A DNA stretch of 64,000 nucleotides from Candidatus Gastranaerophilales bacterium. Its GTDB lineage: Bacteria > Cyanobacteriota > Vampirovibrionia > Gastranaerophilales > Gastranaerophilaceae. Both the position numbers and the translations under genes were made by a program. The notes under the pieces are model-generated. The model saw nothing but the letters and a program-made list of their open reading frames with translations. It ran no database searches and was not told where the DNA came from. The stretch spans positions 11,308 to 75,307 of the forward strand of contig UNSK01000006.1 of the NCBI GenBank assembly GCA_900552525.1. The letters are read 5' to 3'. Positions 54,138 through 60,429 of the stretch are shown here, one piece after another (position 1 is the first letter of the stretch; every line of letters begins with the position of its first letter).

Positions 54138-55169
54138 ATGCCCTCAAAAAAGTTAAAACGAATAACCTCTCAGAATTATTTAAAATACTATTACGATATC
54201 CCTTATGAAGGTAAGACTTCTGCTGGTAAACCTTTACGCAGATTAAAGAATATAACCTGTCCTTACCGCGGAATTAAAATTATTCCTAGCGAAACTATTA
54301 AAAGTTTTGAGAAGGGTTTATCAAGATGTAAAACTGCTGAGGATGCTGTTGAGCTATTATCTATATATCAGACTAACCTCTTGTCTGTTGAAAAATCAGT
54401 ACTTGCTATTTTTAAAGACTTTTCAATGCTAAACCCTGATGATAATCTTCAAAACTGCCTCCAGATGATTAAAAATAATTGTTTAACAAGGCTAAAACTT
54501 GAAGAGTTTGAGGTTTTGGATGATGTAGATGCCCTCACAAGAAGATTATCTCCTCAAACAGCTTTAAAAATAAGAACAAAAACAACAAAATGCCGTCAGA
54601 TAATCATAAGCAACAACAAACATGATACTTTCAAACGAAAAACTTTTTTAAATTCACTTGAAGAAATAATCCCCAAAGAAAATGAGCGAGAGATTTTTAA
54701 TGACATAAAAAACAAGGCTCTATTTCTTCCAACCTCTGAAAGCAGCCGTAATGCGTTTATAGTTAAATATTCTAAAAGAAACCAGATAGAAATTACCCGC
54801 CGTTTATTCATAGCATCTACAGGTTCTATTGAGCATGTAACTCCGGCCTCAAATGGGGGACTTAATACAATAGGAAACTTTCTTCTAACATCTGCAAGCG
54901 GCAATCGTTATCGTGAAAATATGCCTTTATGCGAATACATAAAAAGGCATCCTAAAATACCTAAGTATATGCAAATTTACATAGATGACATCATTCGAGA
55001 AATACATAACGGTAATATGCCTGGCAATGAAACTTATCCATACAAAATTAAGAAAAAATTATTTGAGGAGTCGCACGGCAGAATTATGATAAGCCTATCC
55101 GGATATGAATATTCAGAAGAGGAAGCAGCTCTCGCTGTTGAAGCATATGAAAAACGATGGGAAACTTAA
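54138..55169 (+). CDS. HNH-endonuclease-like protein
   Basis: A 343-residue basic protein. The segment at about 228-270 (STGSIEHVTPASNGGLNTIG, N..LL....GNRYRENMPLCEYIK) has the HNH layout: Glu232-His233, Pro236, GG 240-241, Asn243/247, Asn256 and a following basic stretch. The CxxC zinc pairs of many HNH nucleases are absent. The N-terminal 200 residues are helical and unassigned, with PYEGKTSAGK at about 22-31, loosely like the leaders seen elsewhere. Probably a nuclease; host defence, mobile element or effector roles all remain open. It shares TTAA stop bases with the kinase-like gene. Confidence 0.7.
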   Translation: MPSKKLKRITSQNYLKYYYDIPYEGKTSAGKPLRRLKNITCPYRGIKIIPSETIKSFEKGLSRCKTAEDAVELLSIYQTNLLSVEKSVLAIFKDFSMLNPDDNLQNCLQMIKNNCLTRLKLEEFEVLDDVDALTRRLSPQTALKIRTKTTKCRQIIISNNKHDTFKRKTFLNSLEEIIPKENEREIFNDIKNKALFLPTSESSRNAFIVKYSKRNQIEITRRLFIASTGSIEHVTPASNGGLNTIGNFLLTSASGNRYRENMPLCEYIKRHPKIPKYMQIYIDDIIREIHNGNMPGNETYPYKIKKKLFEESHGRIMISLSGYEYSEEEAALAVEAYEKRWET

Positions 55170-56071
55170 CACTCTGCATCAATACCTCCTAAATCTGTTA
55201 CATAAGCTCCTATAAAATTATCAAAAGACATGTCTAGATGATATATATTATTCTGTGTTAACCAATCATTAAATGATATACCACCCTTCTTAACAGGAGT
55301 TTCTTTTGTTATATACTCAACAATTGTCCAACCGCCTTTGTAACCATCAAAATCCTTTATTTCATCAACATCAAATACTTCAGTATATTCTTTTGTTTTA
55401 TCTTCAACTTTTACGCATATTGGATTTGCGAGAAATAATGCCGGAATGTTGTTTATATTTTCTGATTGTACATCCTGATACACAGCAAGTTCTCCCCAGA
55501 TACTCAAACTATTAATATCTTCCGGATTAATATATGTTTTCATTGCAACAGGAGAATTTTTATCGTCTTTTAGTTTAAACACAATGCTGTTACAACCTTT
55601 TCCTAAGTATTCTAAATCTATTTTTTTATTATCAATCAGGAGTTGATTACTCTCGTTTTTTAAATTTTTATATTCATCACGAATTAAATATGATAGAGTA
55701 TCCAGTGCTTTAGTAATAGAGTCAATATTCATCCCCTCAAACAATGACGGGACTTTGTGTTTGATAATTGTTTCTTTTCCAGAAGCATCAAGCTTTTTTA
55801 CAATTGCTGCCAGCTTGTATGGAGCATCATTTTTCTTATCTGCAAAAAGTTTTGAACTGTAATTCTCAAACCTTTTATCAAGCATATATGTGTTAATCTT
55901 ATCTTTTATAAATTGTTTTTTATCTTTTGCCAGTAAATCTACATAATAAATCCCGCTGATAAAATCATTCTTTTCATATTCGATTAACTTTTTATTAATC
56001 TTGCTTATCTCAATATTACTTGAAAAACTCGGATACATAGTTTTGCTGTATGTATAAGGGGATATGTTCAT
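55166..56071 (-). CDS. Truncated eukaryote-like protein kinase
   Basis: A 301-residue protein. Leader MNISPYTYSKTMYPSFSSN, a helical region to about 145, then a kinase core: glycine-rich loop LGKGCNS (156-162), VAMK with Lys178, Glu194 in GELAVYQD, hinge VEYI (251-254), catalytic loop HLDMSFDN (His278, Asp280, Asn285) and DLG (293-295). The chain ends six residues after DLG, so activation segment and C-lobe helices are missing. All chemistry residues are present, resembling minimal effector kinases such as OspG. Autophosphorylation or host-directed activity is possible but inferred. No signal peptide. Confidence 0.75.
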   Translation of the reverse strand: MNISPYTYSKTMYPSFSSNIEISKINKKLIEYEKNDFISGIYYVDLLAKDKKQFIKDKINTYMLDKRFENYSSKLFADKKNDAPYKLAAIVKKLDASGKETIIKHKVPSLFEGMNIDSITKALDTLSYLIRDEYKNLKNESNQLLIDNKKIDLEYLGKGCNSIVFKLKDDKNSPVAMKTYINPEDINSLSIWGELAVYQDVQSENINNIPALFLANPICVKVEDKTKEYTEVFDVDEIKDFDGYKGGWTIVEYITKETPVKKGGISFNDWLTQNNIYHLDMSFDNFIGAYVTDLGGIDAEC

Positions 56072-56150
56072 ACTTTTCCTAAAACCTGAAAATATAAAAT
56101 TTTGCTACTTTGGTTTGAAAAATACAAGAAATTTTCCTTTTACGCCATAA

Positions 56151-56645
56151 TTAATTAAATAATATATCCCATATTTTTCTTACTAAAGGTTTATTATATG
56201 TAAAAATCACATCTTGTTTTTCAAATTTTTCTACCAAATCAACAGCTTTCTCTACCAACGGCATAGTTGAATATCTGGCATACTGTGCCATAGCAGCCTC
56301 ATAGCTTGGCAATTTAATATCAAATTTACAATATTGTCCCGTTTCACAAGTTTCAGAATGACCGTCATAAATAGCTTTCATTGATAAATTTCTATCATGT
56401 GGTACATTACAAAGTCTTGATTCTTCTACAAGTATTGCGTCGGCAGTCTTTTTTGAGGCAATTCTCAAACCTTTTGATGTAATCTCCAAATCCCACTTTC
56501 TACACCTTGACATAGCTCTTTCAGCCCGCCTCAAAACACCTTTATCTCTTGATGTAAGATATTCCGCCACATATTTCTGACACCCCGGGCGATAAGTAAT
56601 CGCCTGAAAATTTGTACTATTTGCCGAATTTATTTTCATACACAC
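56151..56645 (-). CDS. Unrecognised protein with FQA leader
   Basis: A 164-residue protein; AAGGAG lies seven bases before the ATG. Leader MCMKINSANSTNFQAITYRP matches the F-x-G-type leaders of other proteins here with A for G. The body is basic and helical (RRAERAMSRCRKWDLEIT), with six cysteines, an LPSYEAAMAQYARYS stretch and no hydrophobic segment. No domain is recognised. It follows the tRNA terminator and precedes the kinase-like gene by 80 bases, so they may be one unit. Confidence 0.65.
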   Translation of the reverse strand: MCMKINSANSTNFQAITYRPGCQKYVAEYLTSRDKGVLRRAERAMSRCRKWDLEITSKGLRIASKKTADAILVEESRLCNVPHDRNLSMKAIYDGHSETCETGQYCKFDIKLPSYEAAMAQYARYSTMPLVEKAVDLVEKFEKQDVIFTYNKPLVRKIWDILFN

Positions 56646-56660
56646 ACGCTCCTTTAAAAT

Positions 56661-56683
56661 AAAAAGCCCTATTAGGGCTTTTT
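56661..56683 (-). terminator. Intrinsic terminator of the tRNA operon
   Basis: AAAAAGCCC and GGGCTTTTT form a perfect stem around TATTA, five bases from the tRNA-Tyr 3' end on the minus strand. Confidence 0.9.
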
Positions 56684-56688
56684 AGAAA

Positions 56689-56771
56689 TGGGCAGGGGTG
56701 GATTCGAACCACCGTACACTCTCGTGAACAGATTTACAGTCTGTCGCCTTTAGCCACTCGGCCACCTACCC
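56689..56771 (-). tRNA. tRNA-Tyr (GTA)
   Basis: Full cloverleaf: acceptor GGGTAGG/CCTGCCC, anticodon loop CTGTAAA (anticodon GTA), long variable arm (CACGAGAGTG) typical of tyrosine tRNA, T-loop TTCGAAT, discriminator A. CCA is not encoded. Confidence 0.97.
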
Positions 56772-56788
56772 TTATTTAATTTTTAAAC

Positions 56789-56860
56789 TGCCTTTGACGA
56801 GATTTGAACTCGTGGCCTCTCCCTTACCAAGGGAGTGCGCTACCCCTGCGCCACAAAGGC
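56789..56860 (-). tRNA. tRNA-Thr (GGT)
   Basis: Acceptor GCCTTTG/CAAAGGC, anticodon stem CTCCC/GGGAG with loop TTGGTAA (anticodon GGT), T-arm ACGAG-TTCAAAT-CTCGT, discriminator A. It lies 17 bases upstream of tRNA-Tyr in the same operon. Confidence 0.97.
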
Positions 56861-56941
56861 TTAAACCACAAGGGCTTTGCGAGAACAGTCTCACCCAGCT
56901 TGGAGCTTCTTACCAATCCATTCTCTCCACCCCGGGAAAAA
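56861..56941 (-). other. 81-base spacer between the two threonine tRNAs
   Basis: Not a recognisable tRNA. It contains AGCTCCAAGCT, which resembles a shrunken glycine anticodon arm (TCC with two loop bases lost), and a GAGA-CTGT-TCTC hairpin. In E. coli the threonine-tyrosine-threonine array also holds a glycine tRNA. It may be a decayed tRNA-Gly(TCC) or a plain processing spacer. Confidence 0.3.
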
Positions 56942-57013
56942 AGCCGGTAATAGGAATCGAACCTACAACCTACGGTTTACAAAACCGTTGCTCTACCGTT
57001 GAGCTATACCGGC
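56942..57013 (-). tRNA. tRNA-Thr (TGT)
   Basis: Acceptor GCCGGTA/TACCGGC, D-arm GCTC..GAGC, anticodon stem ACGGT/ACCGT with loop TTTGTAA (anticodon TGT), T-arm GTAGG-TTCGATT-CCTAT, discriminator T. First gene of the operon. Confidence 0.97.
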
Positions 57014-57023
57014 GTCAAGTTCT

Positions 57024-57052
57024 ATGATATTAGAAACAAATTTTATTGTCAA
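57024..57052 (-). promoter_or_regulatory. Sigma70 promoter of the tRNA operon
   Basis: On the minus strand TTGACA (57052-57047) and TATCAT (57029-57024) with exact 17-base spacing, ten bases before the first tRNA base. Confidence 0.85.
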
Positions 57053-57061
57053 CAAAAATTT

Positions 57062-57089
57062 TTGACTTTTTTCCCCGAAACATTATAAA
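57062..57089 (+). promoter_or_regulatory. Possible promoter of the flagellar rod operon
   Basis: TTGACT at 57062-57067 and TATAAA at 57084-57089 with 16-base spacing, about 97 bases before the first rod gene. No flagellar sigma28 or sigma54 consensus was seen. Confidence 0.4.
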
Positions 57090-57185
57090 CATATTAAACT
57101 ACATTAAACGGATGATTTTATAAATATTTACTAAAGCAAATATACTAATTATCCGATAAAACTAGGTAGTAGATGAGGTATAACT

Positions 57186-57884
57186 ATGCAAATCAATGGC
57201 GGTGTCAGATTTTGTGAACAAGGCATGAAAGCTTCTATAAGAGCTATGCATGTTCAAAGCGAAATTCTCGGAATGATTAACGATAATGTAGCTGGTTTTG
57301 ACAAAGTAGGTTTCCAGCGCAGAGAACCCGTTGTTTCTTCTTTCACAGAATATATAGGTGTACACGGACTATCAACAACTGTCGATGATCAGGTCGGGCG
57401 TATAATGGTTTCTAAAAATCCGCTTGATATATCTATGGCTAACAAAGGATATTTTCAAGTCCAAACCCCTGAAGGTGTTAAGTTAACCCGTGACGGCAGA
57501 TTTAAACTTGATAAAGCCGGTAATTTATTAAACCTTGAAGACTGTCCGGTTCTTTCTGATGCCGGTATGCCTATCAAACTCCCTGTTGTTCCTGATAATC
57601 CGGCACAGGTTATTGTAAATTCAAAAGGTAAAGTCAGCGTATATGCAAAAGATTCTAATCAACTTGTTGACGCAGGGTTTCTCGGCATTGTAGATGCAAA
57701 TGGAATGGCTGTACTAAATCCTGATGTTAAACAGGGTTACAACGAGTACTCAAATGTAACGCTTCAAAATGAATTTCTTGCAGTTAAACCGGTTGTAAGA
57801 AACTTTGAAGCAAACAGACAAATATTTCTTATTGAAAGTACTAACTTACAAAAAGTCATAAGCCAGTTAAGCAGTACATCTTAG
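57186..57884 (+). CDS. Flagellar basal-body rod protein, FlgF/FlgG type
   Basis: A 232-residue protein, AGATGAGG before the ATG. FlgF/FlgG family text: a divergent N-terminus (ILGMINDNVAGFDKVGFQRR in place of ANNLANVNTTGYK), then DISMANKGYFQVQTPEGVKLTRDGRFKLDKAGNL, and C-terminal NVTLQNEFLAVKP...NFEANRQIFLIES. These proteins build the flagellar rod, outside the cytoplasmic membrane, exported by the flagellar type III apparatus without a signal peptide. First of four rod genes; which of FlgF or FlgG cannot be told. Confidence 0.9.
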   Translation: MQINGGVRFCEQGMKASIRAMHVQSEILGMINDNVAGFDKVGFQRREPVVSSFTEYIGVHGLSTTVDDQVGRIMVSKNPLDISMANKGYFQVQTPEGVKLTRDGRFKLDKAGNLLNLEDCPVLSDAGMPIKLPVVPDNPAQVIVNSKGKVSVYAKDSNQLVDAGFLGIVDANGMAVLNPDVKQGYNEYSNVTLQNEFLAVKPVVRNFEANRQIFLIESTNLQKVISQLSSTS

Positions 57885-57897
57885 GAGGTTTTAAATT

Positions 57898-58611
57898 ATG
57901 TATAACATGCAGGCGGTAGTCAGAAAAAGTATTAATAACGCAACAATGCAGTTTGAAAAACTAGGTTATGTAGCCAATAACCTTGCAAACTACAACACTG
58001 CTGCATATAAAACCAATCGTTTTGAACAAATTTTGAGAGAAGATGGATACGTTGACGGTGCTATCAGAACAAATGCACTGCAGGGTTCTATTCGAATCAG
58101 TAAAAATCCTTACGATGTCGCAATTGACGGGGAAGGTTATATTCCTGTTGTTTCAGCAGACGGAGAAATACAATACACCCGTGATGGTGCTTTCAAAAGA
58201 GGTGAAAACGGATATCTTATGACGGTTGATGATTGGATGGTGGGAGATGGAATAAGAATACCAGCCAATTCATATAAATTTGAAATAAAACCAAACGGCG
58301 ATGTTATGAATTATGACAACGCAGGCTCTCTGCCCGAAAAAATCGGCACAATTCCTATTGTTCAATTCGACTGTCCGGAAGCTTTAGAGCAGGGACATAA
58401 TAATAAAATGGTTTATAATGACGAGTCCGGTGCTCCGAAAATAATTAAAGGTACAGAGAATATAAAGCAATACGCAACAGAGATTTCGAATACAAACATC
58501 TATGATGAACTCAATGATTTAATGAGATTGAATACATCAATGATTGCAAGTATGAACCTTATGAAAGTTGCAGACGATATGTACAACAAAGCAATCAATA
58601 TTAGAGAATAG
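57898..58611 (+). CDS. Flagellar basal-body rod protein, FlgF/FlgG type
   Basis: A 237-residue protein, TTAGGAGG before the ATG. Family motifs: YVANNLANYNTAAYKTNRFE at about 24-43, DVAIDGEGYIPVVSADGEIQYTRDGAFKR and the C-terminal NTNIYDELNDLMRLNTSMIA. It is clearly the second member of the FlgF/FlgG pair, more conventional at the N-terminus than its upstream neighbour. Same operon, 13-base gap. Its stop overlaps copy B of the repeat element. Confidence 0.92.
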   Translation: MYNMQAVVRKSINNATMQFEKLGYVANNLANYNTAAYKTNRFEQILREDGYVDGAIRTNALQGSIRISKNPYDVAIDGEGYIPVVSADGEIQYTRDGAFKRGENGYLMTVDDWMVGDGIRIPANSYKFEIKPNGDVMNYDNAGSLPEKIGTIPIVQFDCPEALEQGHNNKMVYNDESGAPKIIKGTENIKQYATEISNTNIYDELNDLMRLNTSMIASMNLMKVADDMYNKAINIRE

Positions 58612-58636
58612 TGCTACGCACGTAGAAAATAGTCGG
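58608..58636 (+). repeat. Intergenic repeat element, copy B
   Basis: ATAGTGCTACGCACGTAGA followed by AAATAGTCGG; copy A at 23325-23354 differs by one inserted C. It again overlaps a TAG stop and precedes the ribosome binding site of the next gene in a plus-strand operon. Confidence 0.75.
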
Positions 58637-58672
58637 GTGACAAAAGCAACAAAACTCCAAGGAGATTAAAAA

Positions 58673-59023
58673 ATGACATTCACAAGTTTAGATTCAATGG
58701 GAAAAACCAATTTAATGCTTGATTTGATTTCTCAAAGACAGCGAGCTCTGGGTTCTAATGTCGCAAACGTAGATACTCCTGGTTATGTTCGTCGTGACAT
58801 TGATTTTTCTTCATATCTAGGTACTATGAACAGCCCTCTTGAAACAAAACTTTCTACAGAGCTAGGCCCATCCGGAATACTTGAAGATAGACAGAAACAG
58901 GAAATTGATATAGCAGAAGAACTTACCGAAATGCAGAAAAACGCTTTACTATACACTATGGCAACGAGAAGAATGTCAAATATAATAACAGAAATGAAAA
59001 CTGTTATTAACGTAGGCAAATAG
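58673..59023 (+). CDS. flgB: Flagellar basal-body rod protein FlgB
   Basis: A 116-residue protein, CAAGGAG upstream. Family hallmarks: LISQRQRALGSNVANVDTPGYVRRDIDF near the start and the C-terminal EMQKNALLYTMATRRMSNII, with a short central part as usual for FlgB. It forms the proximal rod. It lies between the FlgG-type gene and flgC in one operon. Confidence 0.93.
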   Translation: MTFTSLDSMGKTNLMLDLISQRQRALGSNVANVDTPGYVRRDIDFSSYLGTMNSPLETKLSTELGPSGILEDRQKQEIDIAEELTEMQKNALLYTMATRRMSNIITEMKTVINVGK

Positions 59024-59070
59024 GAGTACCAAACTATCCGGTCAATTGTAACGCAAGAAAGGAAATAACA

Positions 59071-59514
59071 ATGAGTATAATGGAATCAATGAACATCGGT
59101 TCAAATGCCTTAAAAGCACACGGTTTAAGGTTAGATATCCATGCCAAAAACATTGCAAACGTCGATACACCGAATTATGTAAGACGTATTCCTGTTTTAA
59201 ATGCTTCAGAGGATATTTCTTTCCATGGCCTTATGAATACAATGAAAAACGATGTATTCGGAGTTGGTACACTTCCATACCTTCAAGGCGGTGTTGTATT
59301 TAATGGCTGCGTAGAAGACCCTACTGTAGGTGAAAGAATTTATTCACCGGGGCATCCTGATGCTGATGCAAACGGATATATTAGAGCCTCTAATGTTAAT
59401 GCTATGGTTGATATGGCTGATGCTATTATGGCACAGAGAGCTTATGAAGCTAACCTTGCACTGGTTAATATTTCTAAATCAATGGCGGCAAAAGCTGTTG
59501 AAATCGGACGTTAA
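59071..59514 (+). CDS. flgC: Flagellar basal-body rod protein FlgC
   Basis: A 147-residue protein, AAAGGAAA upstream. N-terminus IGSNALKAHGLRLDIHAKNIANVDTPNYVRR and C-terminus GYIRASNVNAMVDMADAIMAQRAYEANLALVNISK are the FlgC pattern. It builds the proximal rod with FlgB, which is 47 bases upstream. A fliE gene, which often follows, is not here. Confidence 0.95.
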   Translation: MSIMESMNIGSNALKAHGLRLDIHAKNIANVDTPNYVRRIPVLNASEDISFHGLMNTMKNDVFGVGTLPYLQGGVVFNGCVEDPTVGERIYSPGHPDADANGYIRASNVNAMVDMADAIMAQRAYEANLALVNISKSMAAKAVEIGR

Positions 59515-59583
59515 GGCGGGGAAAATAAATTCAGCAGAAAGCAGTACGTCTGTGTTATAATTATAAAAAACACGGAGTTTATT

Positions 59584-60429
59584 ATGTTTGAAGATTTTAA
59601 TGAAGTTGTCTGCTTAGGTATGGGCGGCTCTTATTCTGAAATAGCAAAAGATAAGCTATTCAAAGCCCATGACTTATACTTGTACCAGCGTTCGCTTAAT
59701 TCTATAAAAGAATGTATTGATTATGTGGACGAGAATTGCAATGCGATTGCTGTTTTGCCTGTAGAAACTACTTATAAAGGAATTATACGCGAAACAATAG
59801 ACAACCTTATTCAGACAAAAAACCAGAATATACAAATTTTAGCTGAAACAATTGTTCCTGTTAATGATTGTATTTTGTCTAAAACTACTGAATTTTACAG
59901 CATTACAGGGTTGATTGCAAATCCTAATGCTCTTGCAAAAAGTAAAATTTTTGTTAGAGATGAGATGCCAAGACAATTGAATATTGTTGTGGCAGAGAGT
60001 ATGGATGATGCTGCAAGACTTCTTAACGGCTACAACCTGACATACTCTATCATTGGAACTCATAAAACTGCTGAACTTTATAATTTAAATGTCTTAAAAG
60101 AACATATTGAAGACGATAAGGATAACAAACGCAGATTTATAGTAATTGGTGATGCTTCAACTCTGCCTACAGGAAAAGATAAAACTAGTATTGTATTATT
60201 TCTAAATGATAGACAGGGCGCGCTTTTAGATATTGTTCAAGTCTTTGTAAAATACAATATCAATATTACCCAGATTAATTCTAAAATGATGAATAATAAT
60301 GCTGAGGAACAGGCTGTATTTATTGATTTTGACGGCCACAAGGATGATGAAGTAATAAAACTTCTTATCTCTGATTTAGAGCCGCAAGCTGAAGGAGTAA
60401 GAATTATAGGCTCATATGCTAAGTTTTAA
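59584..60429 (+). CDS. pheA: Prephenate dehydratase-like protein with ACT domain
   Basis: A 281-residue protein with CGGAG before the ATG. A divergent PDT domain (GMGGSYSEIAKDKL, LPVETTYKGIIRETIDNLI) ends in NKRRFIVIG, where active enzymes have N-x-TRF; the catalytic threonine appears replaced by arginine. An ACT domain follows (TSIVLFLNDRQGALLDIVQV, NITQINSKMM). The usual role is prephenate to phenylpyruvate in phenylalanine synthesis, regulated by phenylalanine at ACT. Activity is uncertain given the changed motif. It sits after the rod operon and directly abuts the flagellin stop. Confidence 0.82.
   Translation: MFEDFNEVVCLGMGGSYSEIAKDKLFKAHDLYLYQRSLNSIKECIDYVDENCNAIAVLPVETTYKGIIRETIDNLIQTKNQNIQILAETIVPVNDCILSKTTEFYSITGLIANPNALAKSKIFVRDEMPRQLNIVVAESMDDAARLLNGYNLTYSIIGTHKTAELYNLNVLKEHIEDDKDNKRRFIVIGDASTLPTGKDKTSIVLFLNDRQGALLDIVQVFVKYNINITQINSKMMNNNAEEQAVFIDFDGHKDDEVIKLLISDLEPQAEGVRIIGSYAKF

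Noticed and set aside
56794-57027. Open frame of 77 codons across the tRNA cluster on the plus strand
   Set aside because: It reads through two tRNA genes on the opposite strand, a familiar false gene.
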